Assembly (NCBI GenBank): GCA_963678675.1
Contig: OY783194.1
Location: 14,677,812-14,741,811 of the forward strand
Direction: 5' to 3'
DNA length: 64,000 nt
DNA from: Xiphydria camelus
Taxonomy: Eukaryota > Arthropoda > Insecta > Hymenoptera > Xiphydriidae
Both the position numbers and the translations under genes were made by a program. Below the pieces are notes generated by a model. That model saw only the letters and a program-made list of their open reading frames with translations, did not search any database and was not told the DNA's origin. Below are positions 32,846 to 43,775 of the stretch, piece after piece (the first letter of the stretch is position 1; each line of letters begins with the position of its first letter).

Positions 32846-34246
32846 GTTTATTTAAGAGTAAGGGCGAAATTTCAGCGGTGCATGCAAAAGGATTTTTTAA
32901 CAATATTCCAAAACGTCTCGAGTTAATATATGTAACAACATATACCGAATGTCCTCTGGCAAACTCCTGATTTTGAATTTCCCTGACATTTAGCTGGAAG
33001 TGGTTGGCTCGGTGCTTTAAGAATTGGCTTCGGGAGAGTGCGCTGCGGTCTTACGAGCTGAGCAAAAAGTGTCATAAGTCTGATCTCCCGGTAGCTGTCA
33101 ATTCGGGAGATCGAAATCGTTAATTTGTAAATAATGATTACTAATATGTAGAAGTGGTAAGAAATATTCATTCGGGTTTCTTCGATGATATTCGCCAAGT
33201 GTTTAAAAACCGGTGTCCGATTTTTGCCAATAACAGTTGCTTCAACTTCCAGTGATATTATTAAGTATTACTGCAGAACGAGTAGGTTAGAAGATTTTCT
33301 TGAAGACTCATGATTTTCTGACATGTCATCTCGTACAGGTGCAACTGAAGCGGATCTAGCTCGTGCCTTGTCCGTAAAAAGATGACTCGATGGACATTGG
33401 AGAATGTCAGACTTGTCACCGAGCGCCTATTACCCACGGTACATTAATTGCAATACGTGCTTCTCGTTTCAACTATTCCAGCGTTAAATAACTTTTACTT
33501 CTTTCAAGCTAATAACATTTTATGAACTGTTCGTGGTAGGAGGCAGCGATCAATAATAGCGAGTCGTCGTAGACAAGTGTGCCGAACTACTACTGCGATA
33601 ATGTGCCCAAGCTCACGGTCTATTCTGCGATTAACGTTAACGTAATCGTGATTATGCTCGGGTAATGGGTGTTCCAAAAGAGGTAAAGTTGATACTAAAC
33701 ATCGGACGCTGTAAGCTGACTTGCTAGTGTATGCTTCGCAACTGGAACATCATCGCAGGAATAATTTGTCTACGATTAGTCACAATCATTGATCGCTGCC
33801 CCTACGATCAACAATTCGTACAAGGTAAATACTTTGAAAAAAGTGAAAGTTATTTAAAGCAGGAATAGTTGAAATGAAAAGCGCATATTGCAATGAAAAT
33901 ACTGTGGGTGAAAGGCGCTCGGTGATAAGTTCGACAATGTCTGATGTCGATCGACTCATTTTCTTCAGGATAGGACAGGAGTTACATCCTCCTTTGTTTG
34001 AACCTTATGAAAGGGGACATGCAAGAAAACCGTCAAAAACTTCATGAAAATCTTGTAACCTACTCGTTCTGCAGTAATTACTTACTTAATCACTAGAAGT
34101 TGAAGCCACAGTTATGGACACCGATTTTTAAACACTTGGGGAAACTCATCGAAGAAACCCAAATAATTATTTATCACTTCTACACATTATTCATTATTAT
34201 TTACAAATTAACAATTTCGAGGTTAGATACTTCGATCTCCCGAATT
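32846..34246. repeat. Repeat cluster, right part, and LINE target
   Basis: The GTCAATTCGGGAGATCGAA segment at 33096 is shared with 18263, 34215 (inverted) and 48672. GTGCAACTGAAGCGGATCTA-like sequence at 33340 repeats 28890 in inverse. The (TTC)n tail of the LINE abuts an inverted copy of the ATTCGGGAGATCGAAG repeat at 34215-34245, so the LINE landed in a repeat. No gene. Confidence 0.5.
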
Positions 34247-34248
34247 CT

Positions 34249-34279
<31 letters not shown>
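34244..34279. repeat. (TTC)n, the 3' tail of the LINE
   Basis: About 12 TTC units on the plus strand, that is (AAG)n at the 3' end of the minus-strand LINE. A simple-repeat tail in place of poly(A) is usual in several RNase-H-bearing LINE groups. Confidence 0.8.
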
Positions 34280-34390
34280 GTGATGGCATCGACTATATAA
34301 TCATAGTCATACAGCCACTATAGCTTATTGTTAGTGAGTGGGGGTCGTTAGTGGGCAGAGGCCACCATCTGTTAGGCGGGCGGTAGAAGC

Positions 34391-35254
34391 TCAAATCATG
34401 AGGTTAGTTCTGTTAATAAAGGTTGTGATGAGTGGGATTGTTTTTGGGTAATTGGCTATTAAGTTTTCAATGGTGGGAGGGGAAGGAATCTGAAGTCTCC
34501 GGAGTTGTCTCATGAGAGTCGCGCGTTGAGCAGAGTACAAGCTGCAGGACCGCATTACGTGATTGATGTCAACCACCGGCTCCCCGCAGTCGCAGGCGAG
34601 ACAGGCTTTGGGACAGCGAGTAATGGTTGCTTCTTATTCTGTTGACGGTGACAATTCCGTGTATAGGAAGATTCAGTTTAGAGTACCAGGAAGGCTTCAA
34701 CCGTTCAAAGTAGTGGGTAAAGAACAGACAGCCGGTGCGTGCCTTAGTTTTGTTAATGTAACTTAGGAAGAGGGTGTCCGAATATTCGTTGGCTTTGGGG
34801 AAAAGGTCGGAGTAGGGAATCTTGGGGATGGAGGGGGTGCCTTTTTAGAGCCATTTTTGGCGGCCGAGTCAGATGTTTCGTTCCCTGCAATGCCTTGATG
34901 GGCGGGAATCCAGACTAGGTGTATAGCTTGGGAGCTGGGATCGATGGAGTTGAGTTTATTGCGGATGCTGAAGATAAGTCTATTAATTTGATTTTTGAGA
35001 TTAGGAGAGGCGATGGCTTGAAGGGAGCTTAATGAGTCTGTGAATATGTATGCTATAGGGATGCGGAGGTCTATGATTAGGAGGATGGTATGGAGAATGG
35101 CTGTAGCCTCAGCAGTGAGCACTGAGGCGTCGGAGGGAATTTTGAATTCTAAGGGAGAGTCCATTTCTGGGGAGTGTATAGCGAAGCCCACTCCTGAATC
35201 TGTTTTAGAGCCGTCTCTGTAAAAGAGTGAGACGGATGGGTTTAGGGAGTTCAA
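34391..35254 (-). pseudogene. LINE ribonuclease H domain and C-terminus
   Basis: The frame 35254-34763 encodes an RNase H fold with YRDGSKTDSGVG (first Asp), an AEATAI box (Glu), IFTDSLSSLQA (third acidic residue) and WIPAHQGIAGNE near the end. A second frame, 34576-34391, encodes the final part after a frame change. The domain removes RNA from the RNA:DNA hybrid during target-primed reverse transcription. All acidic residues are visible, but the frame is separated from the RT frame. Confidence 0.8.
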
Positions 35255-35331
35255 ATAAAGTTGGAAGTCTGCGTTAGGGCAGGGAGAGTTGGATTCAGTA
35301 AACTTTTTGCCGGTGATGCAGTCAATGAGGT

Positions 35332-36835
35332 CTAGAGGAGGTGGATTGGGTATGTATGAGTAGTATAGAGGTTTGGGGTGGGAATCAATACGGTCCTGGA
35401 GATGAAAGGTTTTAGTGAATAGTCTATAATAAATGACTGTCTTGAGAGGAGGTTAGGGGGGTTGCGTTCCCTGGAATGGATGTGAAGATAACTTAGTTTA
35501 TTGACTGTCGGGTGATTTTCTGTCGAGAATGTTCTGAGTAGAAATTTGTAAGCGCAGTTGATGAGTCGCATGTAAAGGGGAGGGGTATTGCTTTCGGCGT
35601 ACATGACATTAATGGGGGTAGAGCATCGGTACCCCGAGACGAGTCGAATAGCTTCGTTTTGAATTTTTTGGAGTTTGCTTGTAATGGAGAAATCGTCTAG
35701 GTTAAAGCAGAAGGAGCCGTATTCTAGAGAGCTGCGGAGTAGGGATTTGTAGAGGATTAGCAAAGTGACTGGGTCGGCGCCCCACCAGGTGGTGCGGAGC
35801 GCCTTGATTACGCTTAGCACTTTCCTGCTTCTGTTGGCGAGGTGGTTTAGATGGAGATTCCACCTTAGTTTTGTTTCTAGGTGGAGACCGAGAAATTTGG
35901 CGGAGTTAGACGGGAATATGGGTGAATCGTTTAGGAGGATGTTAGTGCCTGGAGGGATGTGCCGTTTTGTGAAAATGACCATGGAAGTTTTGGAGGGTGA
36001 AATTTGAAGGCTTTTGCTAGCTAAGAATGCTGATATGCTGTTTAATGAATGTTGGATAGAGGACAAGGCTTCCGGGAGGTAGTTTGAGCGAGAGAAGATG
36101 GCAATGTCATCAGCGAATTGGATGATGGAGCAACTTTCGTTGATTACTGATTCTATGTCTTTGATGTACAAATTATGTAAAATTGGACTTAGGACAGAGC
36201 CTTGAGGCAGACCGGTGGAGTTGGTATGGGGTTGCGATAGTGAACCATTTGTTTTAAAAAACAGATTCCTATTGGAGCAGAGGTTATGGGTGAATTGACA
36301 GTATTTTTTAGGGATGCCGGCTGAGGCCATGGTTTGGATGAGGATATCAGGGGCAACATTGTCAAATGCGCCAGAAATGTCAAGGAACACTGCAGGGGTG
36401 AATTCATGGAGGGAGAAACCTGTGTAGATTTCCGTAACTATGAGTGCGAGATTGTCGGCACACGAGCGCTTCTTTCGGAAACCGTAGTGGGAGTTCGGGA
36501 GGATGTCATGATGCTCTACCCACCAATTAAGTCTATTTTGAATAAGTTTTTCAAGGAGTTTTAGCATACAGGAGTCCAGGGAGATTGAGCGGAAACTACC
36601 GCCTTTGGGTTTAGGTATGAGTATGATTATGAAGTTTTTCCATGAGTCGGGGAAGGATCCCTCTTCTAGGAGAGTGTTGAACGTGTCTAAGAGATAGGCG
36701 AGAGCGGGGGGGGGGATTCTTGATGATTTGATTATTGATGTGGTCTATGGCTGGGGCTGACTTGATTTTGATGTCGGAGGTAACGGTCTCGAGCTCCTGG
36801 AGGTTGAATGGGCATTCCAGGTAAAGGTTAGACAT
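35332..36835 (-). pseudogene. LINE reverse transcriptase, frameshifted
   Basis: The main frame 36567-35332 gives 411 codons with the YGFRKKRSCADNL box, FLDISGAFDNV, a GLPQGSVLSP box and FADDIAIF (catalytic Asp pair intact). The thumb carries SLEYGSFCF and the end has SRERNPPNLL. An upstream frame (36835-36611) with SAPAIDHINN belongs to it, displaced at a G/C tract near 36710. A second displacement lies at the poly-G near 36851-36862. Both could be replication slips or sequencing errors, so the RT may be less damaged than it looks. Confidence 0.85.
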
Positions 36836-37439
36836 GAAGGCGGCTGGCGGGGGGGGGGGGGAGGGGTTGGTGGTTTGCAGAAATTTTGTATGAAGGTTTC
36901 CATTTCGTTGATAGTTGATGTATCATTGGTATATTGTGTGGGAGGTTTAATGAAACGATATCTGAAGCCTTTGATCTTATTCCAGACCGTGGATAGTGGG
37001 GTGTTGAAGCTCAAGGATTTACAGAACTGGCACCATGAGTCTTTCTTTTCTTGCTCGAAAACTTTCCTCGCATTGGCTTCTGCTTTTTTGAGGGTGATGC
37101 AATTAGTGATTTTGGGGTTTTTTCGGAAGTTGGATAGAGCTTTTTTGCGTTCGGAGTTGGCGTCAGAGTAGCGATCGTTCCACCAGGGCGCGTTCCATTT
37201 ACGGCGAGAGGGGTTGGAAGGAGGTTTGAGGGGTGGGGAGGACTTTATGATGGCAGAGTCTATTGAGTGTATAAGAATATCGTATTTTTTGAGGGGGGAC
37301 AGGTACGCCTGGTTCTGGGAATGGTTGGACAGATCGCTGGACAGCGATTCTTTGAAAAGGTTCCAGTCGGTTTTCTTCAGGTAGTAGCCATGGGTTGAGG
37401 GAGGGAAAGGGCGCTCTGTAGCTCCTATGGATAGTATAA

Positions 37440-38096
37440 TGGGAAGGTAATCGCTTCCCATGCTATCTGATAGAGTGGTCCAGTTAGCGAGGGGACAAAT
37501 GGATGAGGAAATAAGAGTTAGGTCAATGCAAGAGAGTGAGTGTGTAGATTTGTTAATGTGTGTGTGGGAGCCGTCGTTGAGGATTACCAGGTCGGAATTA
37601 TCAGAGTCTAGTAGATGAATGAGGGGTTTGGCAGTAGAACAGGAATGATTGGAGCCCCAGGCTTCATGATGGCAGTTGAAGTCGCCGGCAATTATTACGT
37701 TATCCAGGTTAGCTACAGAGTCCAGCAGACTGGTCCAATTGGAGTGGTTGAACGGATTATAGGGGGGACGGTACAGATTAACTATGTGGAGTTCACCAAA
37801 GTCGGTATTGATAGGGTCTCTAAGGTGTTGGGGGAGTTATGGATCTTTTGTATGACGGTGAAGGGGAGGTTGTCTCAGATGGCAGTAGCTAGTCCTCTTC
37901 CTAGGTTGGTCAGGCGGTTATTTTGTATGGTGGAAAAGCCAGGGATGTGGAATTTTTTTGAGTGGGGGATTTTGGTTTCGGAAAGGAGAATAATATCGAA
38001 TTGGTGTGATATTTGTAATAGTAAGTCTTTTTTGTTTCTTATACCTTGACAGTTCCAGTGTAGGATAGAAATATTGCTATTGTGTTTATTGGTCAT
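37440..38096 (-). pseudogene. LINE AP-like endonuclease, catalytic His replaced
   Basis: Minus-strand pieces encode LHWNCQGIRNK and LSETK at the start (38096 downward), AGDFNCHHEAWGS in the middle (near 37690) and SCIDLTLIS and GSDYLPIIL at the end (near 37455). These are the boxes of AP-type LINE endonucleases that nick the target. The last box is normally GSDH; here His is Tyr. A stop near 37875 interrupts the frame. A following segment (37461-36745) leads into the RT linker. Confidence 0.75.
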
Positions 38097-38330
38097 GTTG
38101 GGAGGGGTTGGTGCTGGGGGGAGGAGAGGAGATTGGAGGAGGGAGTTGGAGTTGGGTGAGGTTGGTACTTAAGCTTGCTAAAACTGGCATCATCTGGGAA
38201 ATTAGGTTAATCAGGGGGGGAAGGTTCTCGAGAGCCGCGGTTAGGCGGTCAATTTGATTCGCTGAGGGGATGTTGGCGAGTAAGGAGAGGTTGGTGGAAG
38301 GATTGGGTGATGGTGATGTAGCGATTGGGG

Positions 38331-39010
38331 CTATGGGAGGGGGGGGGGGGGGGGGTGAAGTGGCGCTGCAGGGTCACTTCGAGGGTTAGATGGTGGTTGC
38401 GCTGTGGGAGTGGAGTAGGAGGGAGAGTTATTATAGAGAGACGGAGTATAGTTGCGTGGAGAAGTAGCGTGGGCGTTAGCGTTTATTGAGGTGAGGGTAT
38501 GGGTAGAGGGTATAGGAGGAGAGGTGGGGGAGGTAGTGTTGACCGTAGGCCGTTTGGGTGGGATGAGAGAAGGAAAGTTCTGATTGTTTAAGAGAGGGAC
38601 GGGAGGAGAGTAGGTATTTGAGTTTAGGATGCGGCTAGCCTCGATAAGAGGGAGATTGTCGTGCTGCGCTAAAGCTCTAATGTTTTCTTGTCGGATGTAG
38701 AGAGGGCATGTTTTGTCTAAGGTATTGTGATCAAGGGATTTGCAGTTGATGCAGTAGTTATTAGTTATCCGATTGGGGGGGAGAGGGGTTGGGGTTAGTC
38801 GATGGGTGATCGGAGGATCCGCATTTAATGCACCTTGCTTTGCTGCGGCATAATTCAGTTGGATGATCGAGCCTGTAGCAATTGTGGCAGATGGAGACGG
38901 GCGGAGAGTAGGACACGACCTTGAAGTGGGCGCCAAAGAGTGTGACGCTTTCTGGGAGGGTTTTCCCCTCAAAGTTTAGGAGGAGTGTAGAGGAAGGGGT
39001 ATATTCGAAG
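38331..39010 (-). pseudogene. LINE ORF1 (gag-like) with zinc knuckles, partial
   Basis: The minus frame is Pro/Ser/Thr-rich. Before it, in the neighbouring frame, comes CHNCYRLDHPTELC, a CCHC knuckle, followed by CIKCGSSDH. The main frame adds CINCKSLDHNTLDKTC. Three knuckles in a row are typical of ORF1 in I/R1-like LINEs. The N-terminus is absent because similarity fades at about 39010. A poly-G at 38338-38354 lies near the 3' edge. Confidence 0.7.
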
Positions 39011-40047
39011 GTCTCATTGATTTTGAGATATTAAATATTTTAGCTAGTCTTCGAAATAACGATTTTTTTTGTATTCTAATATTTTTTGTCTTCCCCCTAC
39101 ATTATACTCTATTATTACCACTTCTCCTTCCTTCTGCCAATCAGGATCCAATGAGCTCATCGAGAAAAATTCAGGAGCATATGTAGCTCTTCATTATGGA
39201 TTTATTTGTACCCCTTTAACTCTAATTATTAGCATTAAGGGGGAAAGCCACTGTGACGACCGGAAAATCAATGATAACTGTGAATTTTTTCTGATTAAAA
39301 TAAAAAGTGGGGGAAAAAACTTTTATAACTACATGAAAGTACATATATTTTAGTATATTAGAAAAAAAAGCAACACAATATATCATTAAATTACACTGTA
39401 ATGTGCGATGCCGTAAAGCTCCTCTGAAAAATCCTTGGCGCCATTGCTGTGTCCGAACGATACATCCAAACCAAAAAAAATCAATTATTTCCTTAAACTA
39501 TATGAGTCTAGCTTCAGTTAAGCGTACGGATTTTTAAACATTTTAATTTTTAACAATGTAACCCATGTTTAAATAAAGAACTTCGAAATTTATAGAAAAA
39601 TTGCTGTTTTTTAATTATATCTCAACAAGTAATCGCTTAATCGAAAAAATCATACGCTTAACTAAAGATAATTGTCTTATAAATATTCTGTGAAAATTTC
39701 AAGGCAATCGGATAAAAATTGACTGAGTTATGATGGCGCCCATTTGGAAAAACGTAGTTTCGAGATAAAAGCCTCTAAGCCGCGCGGTAGAGTTCGAGTG
39801 TCTGCGCTTACTCGCACAAAACCTTTCATTACTCCATCACATTTTTGAATTTCGGTTTGAAACTTAGGGAATGGATTCTTGAAACCTCGAGCATTAAGAA
39901 AATGTAAAAAAATCGGTTTTTTTTTGTACATATCACAGTGGTGTTCCCCCTTAAGAATCCCTTTCCTCTAAGCATGTTAGGATTGATGATAAATGAAAAT
40001 AGCTTCGTCGTGCCATTTGTGTATAATAATGATTTTATATAATAACC
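39011..40047. other. Unassigned intron sequence
   Basis: I see no gene or clear repeat in this 1 kb. It is AT-rich with short chance frames. Confidence 0.35.
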
Positions 40048-40730
40048 CAGTAAACACGTGATTGAACAGCAATGTAACTTGGAAGTTACATGTAATGTTA
40101 CAATGTAACGCTTGTGATATGTTGAAGATATGTAACATAAGAGTAACATGCATTATTTCATTTGTTATCTGCAGGTAATGTAATTTTTATGTGAAGGATT
40201 TTCGTTGTAGTTGCATAACAAAAAGTATGTAACGGTAACGTAACATGCTTGTAACAATTAAAGTATAGCTTCCGTGATAGGTATGTAATGTGGCACGAAC
40301 GTAACTTGTAAATGTTACAAGAATGTTGCAAGACTACGTAACATTTACGTTACATGCGTATCACAGTGGTGATGTATCATCACTAACATACACGTTATGT
40401 AACTATTATGTGGCGTGGTTACGTTCTATTTATGTAACTGCAGTGCGTAACCGTAACGCTACATGCTTGTAACAATAGTAATGCAACTTCGGAGATAGTC
40501 CGGTGAAGTTACAGTGATGTTACTTGATCTACATGACAAGAATATTGCAAGACTATGTAATGTTTATGTAACATGCGTATCATAGTGGTGATATAACATG
40601 ATTAACATGCACGTTATGTAACTATTATACACCGTGGTTACGTCAGAGTTATTTAATAGAAGTGTGTTACTGTAACGTACCATGCTTGTAACGATTGTAA
40701 TGTAAATTTGGTGTGGTAGTAGGTATAACT
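40048..40730. mobile_element. GTAACAT-motif element (type a), copy 1
   Basis: It begins CCCAGTAAACACGTGATTG, as do the inner ends at 49895 (inverted) and 59401. The body is saturated with GTAAC, GTTAC and TGTAACAT words in both orientations. A longer unit of about 220 bp (containing ACATGCTTGTAACAAT) is repeated three times, at about 40216, 40446 and 40664. No ORF. The right boundary is not clear. Confidence 0.6.
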
Positions 40731-41213
40731 TATTCAAAGATAGTAAATTATTAGGATAGGTATCGCGTGCGGTTATTTGTTTTTGAAGTGAAACTTCTTT
40801 GCTGAGGGTACTGAATGCACGCCCGATGAGACGAAAAACCGTAACGAAACCCACACACTCCACCGCTCTCGACCGTGTCTCACTCATACAGCGCTCTCGA
40901 CCCTGTCCCAAGAAACCGCTGTCGACTCTGCCCCATTCCACCGCTCCCAACCGTGCGTACGTTAAAGCCATGTGTCGACTTTGCGAGGCTGGCTTGCGAA
41001 GCCGCCGCGCGAGGCCTGCCTCATGTTGGATCACCTTGCCTAGTGAAGCTGACGCCGTTCGTTTGTCTACATATTCCGAGGCAAAAATGTCTTGAGACTG
41101 CCTTGCGTGGCGGCTTCGCGAGCCAGCCTCGCAAAATATGTGTTCCGTCGCAAAGGGGACTTCCACGTCATTTCTTACCGCTCACTATTATCGCAACCTA
41201 AGTAACGCACAAA
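40731..41213. repeat. GC-rich stretch with inverted segments
   Basis: TTTGCGAGGCTGGCTTGCGAAGCCGCC (40980) is the complement of GGCGGCTTCGCGAGCCAGCCTCGCAAA (41110), giving a palindrome of about 150 bp between 40978 and 41137. The Arg/Pro frames here follow from composition. A GCTCTCGACC segment occurs twice at 40862-40910. Confidence 0.55.
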
Positions 41214-42285
41214 TCTAGATCTAATCTGTACATCGGTCGCAACAGCGAGGCGGGCGGTATGTTTTGGTGAATGGGGGTTGCGAATGCGTTCGCAGTCCCA
41301 CAACTTTCCCTCAAAACAACCTCGCAGTGTATCTAATTGTAAACCACGGCTAAATCACGGAATTACTGTATCTCTTTGAATCCAATATAATCACCAGTAC
41401 TATTGTGTGAGTCCAGTGTTAAATCATTTCAACTAACCCCGATACGGTTTAAATCCACCACTCTACGTTTTCGGTCACTAGTGGTGTCACGCAGTAGTGC
41501 TTTCGGGATTTACGACCTCGAGGAGATCTACTCTTGATCGCACATGTTATAGTTATTTATTTGAAACTGAAGAATAAATGAAGCAAAAATCAATCGCTGT
41601 TTAGACTACGCAGAGGGGGTCTGGTTTGTGTTGCTCGAGAGGGTTTCTTCGGGCGATGGAAGCTATTGTTCATAATATGAGGCGACGTAGTGTCGCGCCT
41701 CCACTAAGAGGACTGTTTAGGCTCACCATAAATCTAGCGTTTAGGACACTTTTTTGGGCGTATCCGTAAGATGATATGAAAAGCCAGACTAGAGGGCGCA
41801 GAGTTACTTGTGAGTTCTTTGTATTTCGTTTATTGCATTTTTAGTTTTCTGGATTTTACCGCGACGAGTGGCCGGCCATACGGAGCTCGTGTAGTCTGCG
41901 ATCGGAGTCGCGACTTTTTTCGAGTAACAACCGTGCATGTACATTCTTTCGCGTGCGCGCGCGCGCGTGTGTGTGCTAATTTATAATTATTATTGCAAAA
42001 AAGGCCACAGAACCGTCGAAACAGTAGAGTGACAGGCAACGTGTTAAATAAACTTTCCATTTCGTAAACGTCAATGAACACTGAACATTCTTTCGCGTGT
42101 GTGTTATATTAAAATTATTATGGCAAATACAGGAAAACAACGGGCAAAAGTTTCGTGAGAGGCAACGTGTAAAGAAAGCGATGACGAAGGTACTAGCTAA
42201 AACTAGTACAGAACGAAATCGAGAATGGAGAGAAATAATTGAATTCACACAATCAAATATTGATGGATCTGCTTATGTAGATTAA
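41214..42285 (+). mobile_element. Helitron-like element, copy 2
   Basis: It matches 16395-17548 from the initial TCTAGATCTAATC through the promoter-like region to the basic ORF. It lacks the family A MITE found in copy 1, so it shows that site empty at about 41391-41402. A duplicated CATTCTTTCGCGTGYG segment (41941 and 42087) is an internal expansion not seen in copy 1. The 3' end is not resolved and merges with an inverted repeat at 42302. Confidence 0.65.
42121..42285 (+). pseudogene. Helitron-type basic ORF, frameshifted copy
   Basis: It is equivalent to the ORF at 17321. ATGGCAAATACAGG starts it, but a lost base near 42151 breaks the frame before the KAMTK-like repeats, which continue in another frame to a stop at about 42285. 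It is non-functional. Confidence 0.55.
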
Positions 42286-42301
42286 CACCAGTCCACAACA
42301 C

Positions 42302-42532
42302 TAAAAAAAACAAAACGTACGGCCGCCACAAGCGGAAGAAGTGAAACTTCGATACCAGTTTCAATGAATTTGATTCCGGTGGTATTAGTTTCAATTGGCT
42401 CTACGAAGAAGCATTGTAAAAGACTTGTATAGAGCCAATTGAAACTAATACCACCGGAATCAAATTCAGAGAAACTGGTATCGAAGTTTCATTTCTTCCG
42501 TGTGTGGCGGCCATACGTTTTGTTTTTTTAAC
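42302..42532. mobile_element. MITE of about 230 bp with long arms
   Basis: AAAAAAACAAAACGTACGGC at about 42303 pairs with the complement ending at about 42532. The arms of about 105 bp include CTTCGATACCAGTTTC and CCACCGGAATCAAATTC. The centre is about 25 bp. Its left arm overlaps sequence shared with the end of Helitron-like copy 1. Confidence 0.7.
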
Positions 42533-42660
42533 GGCGTGCTCTCGTCCTCGAACGTTGATTGGCTCATCTGTCAAATCGGTTGCATTGGGTGCGTAACCGG
42601 ATGAGAGCCGCTGTGAATATCGTACGGCATATGTCGTGATGTGAGGTGCGTCGACCCCGG

Positions 42661-42703
<43 letters not shown>

Positions 42704-43060
42704 GTGTGTTTCCCGCGTTCGTTACACAAGGTCCCGATTCTGTAGTTTTGAGCTCCGGATTTCAAGGTAATTATACTGTTTAATAATGAATTATTAGCTT
42801 TATCTAATGTAGATTACACTTAGCATCATATGACACGAGAAAAGAAATGATGCCGAGCGATAGTTTGCTGGTCCTCGTGTTCTCGCACAACTGGTACTTG
42901 CGAGGAGTACGCCACGCGTTGTTACTCCTTGCACGAAAATATTACCTCGCATGCAAGCATAATATTCTTGATAATGTATAATTAATATTCACTTAGTTTC
43001 TTATAACTGATAAACCCTTGGTTTAAGAGCTCAAGCTAACCTAACTTCGAATTCGACGGC
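42533..43060. repeat. (GT)n microsatellite and spacer
   Basis: A GT run lies at 42661-42699. The remainder has no recognised feature. Confidence 0.6.
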
Positions 43061-43282
43061 ACCCGGGTCGAATATTTTGACCTGGTAAGTCCTGCTAAGA
43101 ATGAACGTTTGCAGGTCTAAAAGGAATGACCAGGTCTTCGTGAAATGTAGAAAGTAAACCTTGCTTATCCTTTCATAGCCTAGTTACGGTGAATATCAAA
43201 TGCCAACAGGTCTAACACGGACTTTTCACAATAGACCTGGGAAAGCCGTTATTATCCTATCGCAGGTACTAACCAGGTCTAA

Positions 43283-43408
43283 GGGCCGGTCTTACCAACA
43301 GGTATAAACGCGGTATAGCGCTATACTGAGAATAACCATAAGGCTTATTGTTGGTTATTCTTAGTATAGTGCTATACAGCGTTTATACCGTGTTGGTAAA
43401 ACCGGCCC
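43283..43408. mobile_element. Harbinger-like MITE, 126 bp, copy 1
   Basis: GGGCCGGTCTTACCAACA and the complement form the ends. TAA flanks both sides (43280-43282 and 43409-43411). The arms cover almost the entire element. TWA duplication and GGGCC ends fit PIF/Harbinger MITEs. Confidence 0.85.
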
Positions 43409-43471
43409 TAAGAAGGCCTTCTGAATTTTGTTTCCCCCACTCTTTTCCCCTTCCTCCCACGTATACTGCAT

Positions 43472-43603
43472 GTCCCATAAGAAACGCAACAAGCGACATT
43501 TACCTTCGGCAGTATTTGCCGACGGTGCATGAGTCGGTACATGTGCACCGTCGGTAAATACTGCCGAAGCTAAATGTCGCTTATTGCGCTTCTTATGGTA
43601 CAT
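43472..43603. mobile_element. Palindromic MITE of about 130 bp
   Basis: TCCCATAAGAAACGCAA at about 43473 pairs with the complement ending at about 43601. The arms include CTTCGGCAGTATTTGCCG and CGACGGTGCA. The centre is about 12 bp. It lies between the two Harbinger-like MITEs. Confidence 0.75.
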
Positions 43604-43649
43604 ACGGTAAATAAATATGCAGTTATTTAATTTGTATTTAACACACTTA

Positions 43650-43775
43650 GGGCCGGTTTTACCAACACGGTATAAACGCGGTATAGCGCTATACTGAGAA
43701 TAACCAGCAATAAGCCTTATGGGTATTCTCAATAAAGCGCTATACCGCGTTTATACCTGTTGGTAAAACCGGCCC
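43650..43775. mobile_element. Harbinger-like MITE, 126 bp, copy 2
   Basis: Exactly the same length as copy 1, with the same GGGCCGG ends. The flanks are TTA and TAG, so the duplication has decayed. Identity to copy 1 is high. Confidence 0.85.

Larger units (their letters stand above)
34247..39010 (-). mobile_element. Non-LTR retrotransposon (LINE) with RNase H, 5'-truncated
   Basis: On the minus strand the order is gag with zinc knuckles (39010-38331), AP-type endonuclease (38096 to about 37440), reverse transcriptase (about 36835-35332), RNase H (35254-34763), a C-terminal piece (to 34391), a short 3' UTR, and an AAG tail at 34279-34244. The RNase H excludes most jockey/CR1 relatives and fits the I/LOA/R1-like groups. 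Several frameshifts, two in G/C homopolymers, and the lack of a gag start at 39010 mean that it is not active as read. Target-site duplications were not found. Confidence 0.85.

Noticed and set aside
40048..40730. CRISPR-like array because of regularly recurring short words
   Set aside because: Words are in both orientations, spacing is irregular, and the context is a eukaryotic intron.
40564..41201. 200-codon minus frame and 100-codon plus frames
   Set aside because: They overlap a GC-rich palindrome and a GTAACAT-rich repeat; there is no consistent homology.
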